DNA from: Campylobacter sp. MIT 99-7217
GTDB lineage: Bacteria; Campylobacterota; Campylobacteria; Campylobacterales; Campylobacteraceae
Assembly: GCF_006864365.1 (NCBI RefSeq)
Contig: NZ_QHLJ01000008.1
Location: 1 to 61,518 of the forward strand
DNA: 61,518 nt
Reading direction: 5' to 3'
Shown here: positions 53,531 to 61,518 of the stretch, one piece after another
Layout of the letters: each line of letters opens with the position of its first letter
Numbering within the stretch: the first letter of the stretch is position 1
Position numbers and translations under genes: made by a program
Notes under the pieces: model-generated
Database searches by the model: none
What the model saw: the letters and a program-made list of their open reading frames with translations, nothing else
Told to the model about the DNA's origin: nothing

Positions 53531-55504
53531 TCAAAGTGTTCTAAGCTTTTTGATCTCATCTCTAAGCAAGGCAGCCTTTTCAAACTCAAGTGCCTTTGCA
53601 GCTTCTAGCATTTGAGTTCTAAGCTCTTTAACTAAAGAAGCCCTTTCCTTGGCTGGCATTTTTTCAAGCTTGAGCCCTTTGCGGTAAATTTCAGCCTCAT
53701 CAAGCTCGTTTTTAAGGCTATCTTCAAGATTTCTTTGCACTGATTTTGGCGTGATTTTATGCTTTTTGTTGTATTCAGCTTGCTTTTTGCGGCGTTCATT
53801 TGTTATATCCATAGCTTCTTGCATGGATTTTGTGATTTTTTTACAAAAAAGCAAGACCTTGCCATTTACATTTCTAGCAGCTCTTCCCATGGTTTGAATA
53901 AGACTTGTTGTGCTTCTTAAAAAGCCCTCTTTATCAGCGTCCATTATGGCTATAAGACTAACTTCAGGCAGATCAAGTCCCTCGCGAAGTAAATTTATAC
54001 CTATAAGCATATCAAAAGTCCCTGTTCTAAGCCCACGGATCAGCTCATTTCGCTCGATAGCGTCAATATCTGAGTGCATATACTTAACCTTAAGCCCAAG
54101 CTCTAAATAATACCTGCTAAGCTCCTCGGCTAGCTTTTTAGTAAGCACTGTAACTAAAACCCTTTCATTTCTTTGAATGACTTTTTTAGCTTCATCGTAT
54201 AAAATTTCTACTTGATTGTCGCTATCTTTAAGCTCTATTACTGGATCTAAAAGCCCTGTTGGACGCATGATTTGATGAAAGACATTTGCCCCACTTAGCT
54301 CAAGCTCTAAAGGGGCAGGAGTAGCTGAGACAAAAAGAAATTTACAATTTTTATTGATAAACTCATCAAACATTAAAGGGCGATTATCAAGGGCTGAGGG
54401 CAAGCGAAAACCATAATCGACCAAGGTTTGCTTTCTGCTTCTATCCCCTGCAAACATGCCGCGAAACTGAGGCAAGGACACATGGCTTTCATCAACTATA
54501 ACCAAAAAATCTTGATTTTTAATAGCATAATAATCAAAAAGCGTATAAGGTGTGTCGCCTGGCTTTAAACCTGTCAAATGCAAGGCGTAATTTTCAATGC
54601 CCTTACACATACCTGTGCTTTCAAGCATTTCTATGTCAAATTCAACCCTTTGCTTAAGCCTTTGATATTCAACTAATTTATTTTCATGTTCAAAATAAGC
54701 AAGGCGGGCATTTAGTTCAGCCTTTATACCCCTTAAAGCCTCTTTAAGCCTTACTTCGCCCACGCTAAATTGACTCGTTGGATAGAGTATAAATTTCTTT
54801 AGATCTTTGATTTTTTTATTTTCAAAGACATTGTAATAATACATTTTATCAAGCTCATCTCCAAAAAACTCAAGCCTTACCACCTCATCTTCAAAATAAG
54901 CCGGAAAAATATCTACAATATCGCCATTTACACGAAAATCAGCCCTATCAAAAAAGCTATCATTTCTCTTATAGCCCATATCCACAAGCTTTTTTAAAAG
55001 CTCTTTTTGTGAAATTTGCATGCCCTCTTCAAAGATTAAGACCATGCCAACATATTCACTTGGATTTCCAAGCCCATAATTTGCCGAAACGCTAGCTATG
55101 CAAATCACATTATCATAGCTTAAAAGAGAAGCCGTAGCACTTAGCCTTAATCTTTCCAAATCCTCATTGACCGAGCTATCCTTTTCTATGAAAATGTCCG
55201 TTCTTGGTATATAAGCTTCTGGTTGATAATAATCATAATAGCTTATAAAATACTCCACAAAGTCCTTCGCAAAAAAGCCCTTAAATTCGCTGTAAAGCTG
55301 CGCACAAAGGCTTTTGTTATGACTCATCACTAAGGTTGGCATATTAAGCTCTTTGATCACATTTGCCATAGTAAAGGTTTTTCCACTACCCGTAACGCCT
55401 AGCAAGGTTTGGTATTTGTTGCCCTTTTTAATGCTTTTTACTATGCCCTCAATCGCCTGAGCTTGGTCAGGACTTGGTTTAAACTCGCTGGTTAAATCAA
55501 ACAT
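53531..55504 (-). CDS. uvrB: Excinuclease ABC subunit B
   Basis: UvrB verifies DNA damage for nucleotide excision repair. The 657-residue helicase-like protein has Walker [11 protein letters not shown], the beta-hairpin region [21 protein letters not shown] (motif II), [19 protein letters not shown] and QTMGRAARN (motif VI), and a C-terminal UVR motif ([19 protein letters not shown]). It is divergent from the small ORFs before priA. Confidence 0.98.
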   Translation of the reverse strand: MFDLTSEFKPSPDQAQAIEGIVKSIKKGNKYQTLLGVTGSGKTFTMANVIKELNMPTLVMSHNKSLCAQLYSEFKGFFAKDFVEYFISYYDYYQPEAYIPRTDIFIEKDSSVNEDLERLRLSATASLLSYDNVICIASVSANYGLGNPSEYVGMVLIFEEGMQISQKELLKKLVDMGYKRNDSFFDRADFRVNGDIVDIFPAYFEDEVVRLEFFGDELDKMYYYNVFENKKIKDLKKFILYPTSQFSVGEVRLKEALRGIKAELNARLAYFEHENKLVEYQRLKQRVEFDIEMLESTGMCKGIENYALHLTGLKPGDTPYTLFDYYAIKNQDFLVIVDESHVSLPQFRGMFAGDRSRKQTLVDYGFRLPSALDNRPLMFDEFINKNCKFLFVSATPAPLELELSGANVFHQIMRPTGLLDPVIELKDSDNQVEILYDEAKKVIQRNERVLVTVLTKKLAEELSRYYLELGLKVKYMHSDIDAIERNELIRGLRTGTFDMLIGINLLREGLDLPEVSLIAIMDADKEGFLRSTTSLIQTMGRAARNVNGKVLLFCKKITKSMQEAMDITNERRKKQAEYNKKHKITPKSVQRNLEDSLKNELDEAEIYRKGLKLEKMPAKERASLVKELRTQMLEAAKALEFEKAALLRDEIKKLRTL

Positions 55505-55574
55505 ATCTTTGCCTTAAAAAACAAAAATTTTACAAAAAATTACTTAAAATATTCAAAATTTTAAGCTTTTTTGC

Positions 55575-55580
55575 TACAAT
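55575..55580 (+). promoter_or_regulatory. -10 box of the small ORF/priA operon
   Basis: TACAAT, one mismatch to consensus, 30 nt before the ATG at 55610; ribosome binding site AAAGGC. Confidence 0.45.
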
Positions 55581-55609
55581 TATGAAAAAATTTTTAAAGG
55601 CAAAAAGCA

Positions 55610-55840
55610 ATGTATGATGACAAGATTATCAATACTTTAACCGATAAGGTCAATGAACTTTTAGAAAGATATAATGAACTTTTAGAAACAAATGAAAATT
55701 TGAGAAATGAACTTGTCAGTGCAAAGGCACAAAATGAAGCCAAAACGAATGAAATTTTACGCCTTGAAGAAGAGCTTAAAAGTAAAAATATCGCTAGTGA
55801 GGATATTATGAAAAAAATAGAGGCTACACTTGGCAAATGA
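55610..55840 (+). CDS. Small coiled-coil protein (ZapB-like by appearance)
   Basis: The 76-residue protein is almost entirely a charged heptad-like helix (LTDKVNELLERYNELLETNE ... RNELVSAKAQNEAKTNEILR). Length and composition recall ZapB, a FtsZ-ring accessory protein, but coiled coils mislead and I do not assign it. It corresponds in position to C. jejuni Cj0681 (from memory). The next gene starts within its last codons (11-nt overlap). Confidence 0.6.
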   Translation: MYDDKIINTLTDKVNELLERYNELLETNENLRNELVSAKAQNEAKTNEILRLEEELKSKNIASEDIMKKIEATLGK

Positions 55841-56063
55841 AAAACAAGTTGTTATCAATGTAAATGCAAAAGATTTTATAGTTAGATGTAGCGAGGAATT
55901 TGCAGAAGTTTTAGAAGATGATATTGCTTTGATTTCTGGTGGAACAAAAAAAATAGAACTCAAGTCCTTGATTAAGGCTTTTGTTGAAAAGAGCCATAGA
56001 AACTATCTTTTAGAAAAAGAAATAAATAAACTTGTTAGAACCCTAAATAAAGAATTACCCTAA
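55830..56063 (+). CDS. Small ZapA-like protein (uncertain)
   Basis: A TTG start at 55830 gives 77 residues. The first half (KQVVINVNAKDFIVRCSEEF) resembles the N-terminal beta-hairpin of ZapA, with the xVxIxGxxYxVxC pattern, and the second half is helical. If right, it would be a FtsZ-ring stabiliser paired with the preceding coiled-coil protein. It overlaps that gene by 11 nt and is 6 nt before a pseudopilin gene. Position equals Cj0682 (from memory). Confidence 0.5.
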   Translation: MANEKQVVINVNAKDFIVRCSEEFAEVLEDDIALISGGTKKIELKSLIKAFVEKSHRNYLLEKEINKLVRTLNKELP

Positions 56064-56069
56064 TAAGCC

Positions 56070-56540
56070 ATGAAAAAAGCATTTTCCATGCTAGAACTTG
56101 TTTTTGTTTTTATCATACTTGGCGTTTTGGCTTCTATAGCCTTTTCGTATTTTCATTTTACACAAAGTAATGCAAAACTGATAAAGCTTAAAAGCGATGT
56201 TGAGCTTATCAAAAGTGCCTTAGCCTACGCTCAAAATGATTTTTATCTTAAAAATATCAATGCAAATGTCAATGTCTTAGATGAAGCAAAGATTGATTTA
56301 GAAAATGAAAAATTATTTTTTTGTTCAAATGCTCAAATTCAAAACTGCAAAACTACGCAGTGTTGCAATGCTTCTTTGCTTGCAAGTCCCATTTTTTCAA
56401 GTAAAAAAGCATGGATAAAAACCTCAAACTATGGATATCGTTTTTATCTTAGTGCTAAAAATTTCATTGACTTTGTGTATAAGCCAAGTGATATGAGTTT
56501 TGAATGCTTAAATTCAGCACTTTGCAAAGAACTTCTATGA
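56070..56540 (+). CDS. Type II/IV pseudopilin-like protein
   Basis: The 156-residue protein has a class III prepilin leader: MKKA then FSMLELVFVFIILGVLASIA, with Glu at +5 of the mature protein and Ala instead of Gly at -1. The hydrophobic N-terminal helix is followed by a globular domain with cysteines (CSNAQIQNCKTTQCC). It may be a minor pseudopilin of the transformation apparatus, although it lies far from the cts genes. Its stop overlaps the priA start. Confidence 0.78.
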   Translation: MKKAFSMLELVFVFIILGVLASIAFSYFHFTQSNAKLIKLKSDVELIKSALAYAQNDFYLKNINANVNVLDEAKIDLENEKLFFCSNAQIQNCKTTQCCNASLLASPIFSSKKAWIKTSNYGYRFYLSAKNFIDFVYKPSDMSFECLNSALCKELL

Positions 56541-58390
56541 ATTACTACGAACTTGCCCTTCAAGGCTATCATCTTCAAAACCTTGTCTATGAAAGCGAGC
56601 TTGAACTTGAGGAATTAAGCGAGGTTTTAGTTGATTTAGCAAATAAAAAAAATATTCCAGCCATAGTTCTTAAAAAATGCCAAAAGCCTAAATTTAACAC
56701 CAAAGTCATACTTGAAAGCACAGACAAAAGCCTAAGCAAAGAGCAGTTTGAGCTAGCTTCTTTCATTAGTTATTATTATACTTGCAGTTTGGGTTTTGTG
56801 CTGGGTTTTTTTGAAACAAGCAAAAAATATGAATGCAAAAAAATCACAAAGCTTAACAAACCCACTCTTAGCAAAGATCAAGAAAAAGCTCTTGAGTTTA
56901 TCAAAACACAGCAAAGTTCCTTGCTTTTTGCAGATACAGGTAGCGGAAAAACTGAGATTTATATCACGCTTATCAAAGAGTGCTTAGAAGAGGGCAAACA
57001 AGCCTTATTTTTAATGCCTGAAATCGCCCTAAGCTCGCAAATTTCAAAGCGTTTAAATGTGTATTTTAAGGATCATTTTTTTTTATGGCATTCTAAGATT
57101 ACTAAGCCTAAGAAGAAAAAAAGTCTTGAAAGCCTAGAAAATGGAGATATAGCACTCATAGTTGGAGCAAGATCAGCTCTTTTTTTGCCCTTTTCAAATT
57201 TAGGTCTTATCATCGTTGATGAGGAGCATGAAAGCTCTTATAAGGCAAATAATAATCCTCGTTTTAATGCCAGAGATCTAGCCCTTTTTTTAGGTAGCAA
57301 AACAGGGGCAAGGGTTGTGTTAGGCTCAGCAACCCCAAGCCTTACTAGCTTTTATAAACAGCCTTCTTTTAGACTCAAAGGCACTTTTTTTGAAAGCAAG
57401 AAAGAATTTATCTTTGATGAAAATGAGCTTTGTCTTTCAAGCACTATTTTAAGGGAGATAAGAAGAAGTTTGAGAGCTAAAAAACAAGCGGTAATTTTTC
57501 TTCCTACAAGGGCAAATTTTAGGCAAATAATGTGTCAAAATTGCGGTCAAAGTATCAAATGTCCTTTTTGTAGTATAAGTTTGAGTTTGCATAAAAATAA
57601 AAATGCTTTAAAGTGCCATTATTGTGGTTTTAGCGAGCCTTTAATAAAACTTTGTCCTCATTGTCAAGGAAGCTTGCTTGAGGCTAGAAAAATGGGAACA
57701 GCCGAGCTTGTAAAACTCTTGCAAGATGCCTTAGAAGATGAATTTAAAGGTGTGGTGATCCATAAATTTGATAGCGATGAGATCACGAGTTTTACGAAGC
57801 TTGAAAGAATTTTAAAAGAATTTAACGAGGGTAAAATTCAAATCCTAGTTGGCACTTCTATGCTTGCTAAGGGGCATGATTATCATAGTGTGGATTTGAG
57901 CGTGATTTTGGGGCTTGATGAGTATTTGTTCCGTCCAAATTACAAAGCCCTTGAAGAAAGCTTAGCTTTGGCTATGCAAGTAGCTGGAAGAGCCGGAAGA
58001 AAGGGCGATGCAAGGGTGCTGATACAAACTAAGCAAAGAGCCTTTTTTGAAAAATATATACAAGATTATGATAGCTTTTTGCAAGATGAGCTTGAGGCTA
58101 GAAATCCTTTATATCCGCCATTTTCAAGGCTTTTAAGAGTGATTATTCAAGATAAAGACAAGAAAAAAGCTGAAACTTTGTGTCAAAACATAGCCTTAAA
58201 TTTAAAAGATATCAAAGAGCTTGAAATCGTAGGAAGTGGGGCTTGTGCTATCGAGTATATCAACGCTAAATTTCGCTTTTATGTCCTACTTCGCTCAAGC
58301 TCTTATAAGGCTTTGATCAAGGCTTCAAGGCTAGCTTATAGTCTTGATAAGGATCTTATCATTGACATGGATCCTGTGGATTTTTCTTAA
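56537..58390 (+). CDS. priA: Primosomal protein N' (replication restart helicase)
   Basis: I choose the ATG at 56537 (ATGA overlap with the pseudopilin stop), giving 617 residues; the longer frame from 56504 adds residues unlike PriA. Walker A is ADTGSGKTEIY, motif II VDEEHESSYK. The eight-cysteine zinc region starts at CQNCGQSIKCPFC and ends with KLCPHCQG. PriA reloads the replisome at stalled forks. The last ~70 codons are duplicated 1.67 kb downstream. Confidence 0.96.
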   Translation: MNYYELALQGYHLQNLVYESELELEELSEVLVDLANKKNIPAIVLKKCQKPKFNTKVILESTDKSLSKEQFELASFISYYYTCSLGFVLGFFETSKKYECKKITKLNKPTLSKDQEKALEFIKTQQSSLLFADTGSGKTEIYITLIKECLEEGKQALFLMPEIALSSQISKRLNVYFKDHFFLWHSKITKPKKKKSLESLENGDIALIVGARSALFLPFSNLGLIIVDEEHESSYKANNNPRFNARDLALFLGSKTGARVVLGSATPSLTSFYKQPSFRLKGTFFESKKEFIFDENELCLSSTILREIRRSLRAKKQAVIFLPTRANFRQIMCQNCGQSIKCPFCSISLSLHKNKNALKCHYCGFSEPLIKLCPHCQGSLLEARKMGTAELVKLLQDALEDEFKGVVIHKFDSDEITSFTKLERILKEFNEGKIQILVGTSMLAKGHDYHSVDLSVILGLDEYLFRPNYKALEESLALAMQVAGRAGRKGDARVLIQTKQRAFFEKYIQDYDSFLQDELEARNPLYPPFSRLLRVIIQDKDKKKAETLCQNIALNLKDIKELEIVGSGACAIEYINAKFRFYVLLRSSSYKALIKASRLAYSLDKDLIIDMDPVDFS

Positions 58391-58430
58391 AATTTAAGTT
58401 TAAACTAAAGATTTTTTAAAATTTGTCGAT
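58181..58430 (+). repeat. Direct repeat copy 1: priA 3' end plus sigma-28 promoter
   Basis: These 250 bp recur at 59853-60103 with a single 1-nt length difference (AAAATTTAAG versus AAAATTTTAAG). The unit holds the last ~69 codons of priA, its stop and 40 nt of downstream DNA. Confidence 0.95.
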
Positions 58431-58432
58431 AG
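58406..58432 (+). promoter_or_regulatory. Sigma-28 (FliA) promoter, copy 1
   Basis: TAAA (58406-58409), 15 nt, GTCGATAG (58425-58432): compare the FliA consensus TAAA-N15-GCCGATAA. It lies 84 nt before the small secreted gene. A second possible -10, TATATA at 58476-58481, lies closer. Confidence 0.7.
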
Positions 58433-58515
58433 TTGCACTGACTTATATTTAAGTTTGATTTGATGATGATTTCATTATATATCAAATTTGAAATAAGAAA
58501 TAAAAGGAAGAGTAA

Positions 58516-58737
58516 ATGAAAAAATTTTTCATTTTAGTGGCTTTTGCTGGACTTCTAGGAAGTTCAAGTGCGTTTGCTTGGGGTAATCCTTATCTAACAC
58601 CACAGCAAAATTATAAAAATTATATGGCTTGTTTAAATACAGCCAAAAATGGCGCAGAACGACAGAAAATTCTTGCTAATTGGGCTTGTGAAACTTATTA
58701 TGGTGTTACGACTTGGGTTGATGGTGGCAAGGGCTAA
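58516..58737 (+). CDS. Small secreted protein of unknown function
   Basis: The 73-residue precursor has a signal peptide (KKFFILVAFAGLLGSSSAFA). The ~52-residue mature part (WGNPYLTPQQNYKNYMACLN ... NWACETYYGVTTWVDGG) has two Cys likely to form a disulfide, and is rich in Trp, Tyr and Asn. Ribosome binding site AAGGAAG. The EF-hand gene follows after 19 nt, suggesting co-transcription. I do not recognise the family. Confidence 0.75.
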   Translation: MKKFFILVAFAGLLGSSSAFAWGNPYLTPQQNYKNYMACLNTAKNGAERQKILANWACETYYGVTTWVDGGKG

Positions 58738-58756
58738 ATAATTTAAGGAGTGTAAA

Positions 58757-59836
58757 ATGGCTTTAAATTTCTCAGAAACTAAATTTAATACTAGTTTAAT
58801 CCAAAACACCGTTACTTACAAAGCCTTAGAAAATGTGAGCCTAAACGCTCAAGGAAAAAACGAGCTTAACAAACTAGATGAGAATTTAAAGCCTAAAGAA
58901 CTAGATGAAAAGGTTAAAGAAGCTCAAAAAGAGCTTCAAACTATATATTTTAGAGATCCTATAACTCATAATTTAGTCCAAAGTGCCTTAAGTGAGGAAA
59001 GCTTAGAAATTTTAAAAGAAAATTTTGGTTCGCAAGATTTTTATCAAAGAAAAGATAAGAGCTATATTTTAAGCGGACAAAGTGAAAAATTCGTATCTGC
59101 TTGGTATGGTGATATAGCTTATCAAAGAGGCTATTTAAAAGCTGATAGCAATAACGATGGCTTTATGGAAAAAAGTGAGCTTGATGAGACTAGAAGTGCT
59201 TTTGCAAGTGCTGGAATTTATTTAAAAAAAGATGATATGGTTTTAATTGCTGATCCTACTGATTTTTCTACTTACAAAAAGGTAAAAAATGTAACAAAAA
59301 GAGAAAAAACTCTTTATAATGAGGGTAAATTCACTTCTCCTACCCTAGCCTTAGAACTTGACAAGACTATAAAAAATGATAAAGATTTAAATGGCTCTAT
59401 AATCCTTAAAGAAATGCTAAGCTTAAGCGAAATAAAACAAGAAATGATAGATGGCATAAACTATAGTGCTAGCAAAAACACAATTTTAAGTGATTTAAAA
59501 GACCCTTTAGATATACTCCTTGAAAGTATTGATGAATTAGACCTCATAAACAAACTTAAACAAGAGGGCATTGAAGGCTTAAACAAAGAAGAACTAGAAA
59601 AACTAAAATCAAATTTCCCTGAGCTTTTTGATACAAATGGCAATTTTAAACAAGAAGAATTTGATAAGTTTTTTGAAGATTTTAAAGATAAATTCCTAGA
59701 AAAAAGTGCTTCATTTTTAGGTATAGACAAAAGTGAGCTTGAAAACAAAGACTTTCAAGGCTTGGTAAGTGTTGTAAAAGATATAGCTTTAAATTTAAGT
59801 CAAAATACAAAATTTAGCTTAAGTGTAGAAGCTTAA
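58757..59836 (+). CDS. EF-hand-containing protein, paralogue 1
   Basis: The 359-residue protein has no signal peptide or membrane segment. Canonical EF-hand loops are at D130-E141 (DSNNDGFMEKSE) and D208-E219 (DKDLNGSIILKE), and a weaker loop-like DTNGNFKQEEF lies in the C-terminal third. It is highly similar to the protein encoded at 60123-61259 in three blocks and different between them. Context (sigma-28 promoter, absence of Sec signal) suggests a flagellar co-regulated, perhaps flagellum-exported protein; this is inference. I do not know a characterised homologue. Confidence 0.85.
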   Translation: MALNFSETKFNTSLIQNTVTYKALENVSLNAQGKNELNKLDENLKPKELDEKVKEAQKELQTIYFRDPITHNLVQSALSEESLEILKENFGSQDFYQRKDKSYILSGQSEKFVSAWYGDIAYQRGYLKADSNNDGFMEKSELDETRSAFASAGIYLKKDDMVLIADPTDFSTYKKVKNVTKREKTLYNEGKFTSPTLALELDKTIKNDKDLNGSIILKEMLSLSEIKQEMIDGINYSASKNTILSDLKDPLDILLESIDELDLINKLKQEGIEGLNKEELEKLKSNFPELFDTNGNFKQEEFDKFFEDFKDKFLEKSASFLGIDKSELENKDFQGLVSVVKDIALNLSQNTKFSLSVEA

Positions 59837-59852
59837 GAATTTTTAAGCTTTA

Positions 59853-60103
59853 TGTCAAAACATAGCCTTAAATTTAAAAGATATCAAAGAGCTTGAAATC
59901 GTAGGAAGTGGGGCTTGTGCTATCGAGTATATCAACGCTAAATTTCGCTTTTATGTCCTACTTCGCTCAAGCTCTTATAAGGCTTTGATCAAGGCTTCAA
60001 GGCTAGCTTATAGTCTTGATAAGGATCTTATCATTGACATGGATCCTGTGGATTTTTCTTAAAATTTTAAGTTTAAACTAAAGATTTTTTAAAATTTGTC
60101 GAT
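59853..60103 (+). repeat. Direct repeat copy 2: displaced priA 3' end plus sigma-28 promoter
   Basis: It matches 58181-58430. The priA part has no start and is not a gene. The left junction has only a short CTTT match with the parental site, and the sequence just before it (GCTTAAGAATTTTTAAGCTTT) is also found after paralogue 2 with one change, so the junction can be placed precisely near 59850. Confidence 0.95.
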
Positions 60104-60105
60104 GC
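60079..60105 (+). promoter_or_regulatory. Sigma-28 (FliA) promoter, copy 2
   Basis: TAAA (60079-60082), 15 nt, GTCGATGC (60098-60105). The ATG of paralogue 2 is only 17 nt further, with AAAGGTG as ribosome binding site, so this promoter would give a leader of about 10-13 nt. Confidence 0.7.
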
Positions 60106-60122
60106 TAGCTTAAAGGTGTAAA

Positions 60123-61259
60123 ATGGCTTTAAATTCCGTTAAACTAGACTTTTCGCAGATGAAATACAGCTCTTTTGTAAATCATAATGCTGTTTATAAG
60201 TCTTTAAAAAATGCTTCTAGCTTTGAAAAACTAAACAAAAACGAGCTTAACAAACTAGATGAGAATTTAAAGCCTAAAGAACTAGATGAAAAGGTTAAAG
60301 AAGCTCAAAAAGAGCTTCAAACTATATATTTTAGAGATCCTATAACTCATAATTTAGTCCAAAGTGCCTTAAGTGAGGAAAGCTTAGAAATTTTAAAAGA
60401 AAATTTTGGTTCGCAAGATTTTTATCAAAGAAAAGATAAGAGCTATATTTTAAGCGGACAAAGTGAAAAATTCGTATCTGCTTGGTATGGTGATATAGCT
60501 TATCAAAGAGGCTATTTAAAAGCTGATAGCAATAACGATGGCTTTATGGAAAAAAGTGAGCTTGATGAGACTAGAAGCGGATTTAACGCAGGTGGCTATA
60601 TGACTTATAATGGAGACAAAATCCTAAGTTTTGATCACACTTTTACTGAAAGTTACATAGAAATCGGATCTTTTTATACCTCCAAAGCAGATGGCTTACC
60701 AGCAAATTTTAAAGTAGTTCAAAAAACTCTTTATAATGAGGGTAAATTTACCTCCCCTACCCTAGCCTTAGAACTTGACAAGACTATAAAAAATGATAAA
60801 AATTTAGACGGCATAGTAGAATACGGCGAAGCTTTAAGCTACAGTGAAAGAGTGCAGGACGCTAAGGACGGAGCAGAAGAACATTTTACTAGAGTTGGAG
60901 GAGATCCTTTCGCAAATGCAAAAACTATCATAGACTTTTTAATGGAAGAATTAGAAAACTTAGACCTCATAAACAAACTTAAACAAGAGGGCATTGAAGG
61001 CTTAAACAAAGAAGAACTAGAAAAACTAAAATCAAATTTCCCTGAGCTTTTTGATACAAATGGCAGTTTTAAACAAGAAGAATTTGATAAGTTTTTTGAA
61101 GATTTTAAAGATAAATTCCTAGAAAAAAGTGCTTCATTTTTAGGTATAGACAAAAGTGAGCTTGAAAAGAAAGACTTTCAAGGCTTGGTAAGTGTTGTAA
61201 AAGATATAGCTTTAAATTTAAGTCAAAATACAAAATTTAGCTTAAGTGTAGAAGCTTAA
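60123..61259 (+). CDS. EF-hand-containing protein, paralogue 2
   Basis: The 378-residue protein shares the layout of paralogue 1. Loops lie at D135-E146 (DSNNDGFMEKSE) and D225-E236 (DKNLDGIVEYGE); the second loop is closer to consensus than in paralogue 1. Blocks identical or nearly so: the region from NKNELNKLDEN through DELDETRS-equivalent, KTLYNEGKFTSPTLALELDK, and the C-terminal ~100 residues to LSLSVEA-type end. The first ~35 residues and two internal segments differ. No signal peptide. Transcribed from the sigma-28 promoter just upstream. Confidence 0.85.
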   Translation: MALNSVKLDFSQMKYSSFVNHNAVYKSLKNASSFEKLNKNELNKLDENLKPKELDEKVKEAQKELQTIYFRDPITHNLVQSALSEESLEILKENFGSQDFYQRKDKSYILSGQSEKFVSAWYGDIAYQRGYLKADSNNDGFMEKSELDETRSGFNAGGYMTYNGDKILSFDHTFTESYIEIGSFYTSKADGLPANFKVVQKTLYNEGKFTSPTLALELDKTIKNDKNLDGIVEYGEALSYSERVQDAKDGAEEHFTRVGGDPFANAKTIIDFLMEELENLDLINKLKQEGIEGLNKEELEKLKSNFPELFDTNGSFKQEEFDKFFEDFKDKFLEKSASFLGIDKSELEKKDFQGLVSVVKDIALNLSQNTKFSLSVEA

Positions 61260-61436
61260 GAATTTCTAAGCTTTCTTGAAATACAAAATAATTTTAAATT
61301 GGCTTTAAATTTTAAAACAAAAATTACAAAAAGGCTGGCTCACGAGATGATAAATTTTGCTTTAAGGCTTTGAAATAAAGAACAAATCAGCTTTTTAAAT
61401 AAATTCAATGTTTATAAATTTACACAAAAAAGATAA

Positions 61437-61468
61437 AAACTATATTTTTTTAAGAAAAAATATAGTTT
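61437..61468. terminator. AT-only 14-bp perfect hairpin
   Basis: AAACTATATTTTTT / AAAAAATATAGTTT with TAAG loop, 178 nt after paralogue 2. It could be a terminator or a protein-binding palindrome. The rest of the last 259 bp shows no gene; AAAGGA near 61510 may be the ribosome binding site of a gene beyond the window. Confidence 0.4.
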
Positions 61469-61518
61469 AAATTTTTTATAATTTACTCAATTTAGGTTAT
61501 TAAAAAATCAAAGGAACA

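Noticed and set aside
59853-60063. Second priA gene fragment as a coding sequence
   Set aside because: No start codon or ribosome binding site, and it matches only the 3' end of priA.
1-61518. tRNA genes, rRNA genes, CRISPR arrays, IS elements and prophage
   Set aside because: No T-loop GTTCGA patterns in cloverleaf context, no repeat-spacer pattern, and no transposase or integrase frames were seen.

Overview
The window is chromosomal DNA from an epsilonproteobacterium of the genus Campylobacter, most likely a relative of the thermotolerant C. jejuni/upsaliensis/helveticus group. The evidence is the low GC content, short intergenic spaces, TATAAT-type -10 boxes without clear -35 boxes, and several gene blocks in C. 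jejuni-like order: por-ctsR-ctsD-ctsP-ctsX, fliF-fliG-fliH-dxs, hisC-pheA-HAD-lysA, lptG-pth-rplY, glmM-lspA, ndk-yceD-rpmF-plsX-fabH and uvrB-(two small ORFs)-pseudopilin-priA. Species assignment is inference. No tRNA, rRNA, IS element, prophage or CRISPR array was recognised; one small SRP RNA gene was.

Layout. 1-4.1 kb is a restriction-modification area: the 3' end of one adenine methyltransferase, a complete D12-class (Dam-like) methyltransferase, an AlwI-family endonuclease, an rRNA pseudouridine synthase and a truncated PD-(D/E)XK nuclease remnant. 4.2-7.8 kb carries a TcyP-like symporter, a DcuC-type C4-dicarboxylate carrier and luxS, with a strong terminator just before luxS. 7.8-11.3 kb has a membrane protein with a decayed GGDEF domain, YceI, a HIT protein, a SprA-like putative metallopeptidase and map. 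11.6-18.2 kb is pyruvate:flavodoxin oxidoreductase followed by natural-transformation genes (ctsR, ctsD, ctsP, ctsX), cut off before ctsE/ctsF by convergent moeA. 20-24 kb has the SRP RNA, an HD-domain protein, queC, a MazE/MazF-like fusion remnant and a metallo-beta-lactamase-fold hydrolase. 24.4-27 kb is an autotransporter behind a T13 tract. 27-31 kb carries queH, bcp, a tautomerase, a pseudoazurin and a CorC/TlyC-type membrane protein.

30.9-44.4 kb is almost entirely minus-strand housekeeping DNA (dxs, fliHGF, hisC, pheA, HAD phosphatase, lysA, lptG, pth, rplY), interrupted by an HNH endonuclease/methyltransferase pair spliced without gaps between the HAD gene and lysA. 44.6-50.2 kb has glmM-lspA, ahpC and the ndk-to-fabH lipid/ribosome operon. 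50.5-53.5 kb is a tripartite tricarboxylate transporter (tctC-tctB-tctA). 53.5-58.4 kb is uvrB, two small coiled-coil/ZapA-like ORFs, a pseudopilin and priA.

The most unusual part is 58.2-61.3 kb. Two mosaic paralogous proteins with EF-hand-type calcium loops and no signal peptide are encoded downstream of priA, the first together with a small secreted protein. A 250-bp stretch comprising the 3' end of priA and its downstream DNA is repeated between the paralogues, and each copy carries a near-consensus sigma-28 (FliA) promoter, TAAA-N15-GTCGAT. This suggests a recently duplicated, flagellum-co-regulated gene family, possibly of flagellar-secreted proteins; no function is known to me.
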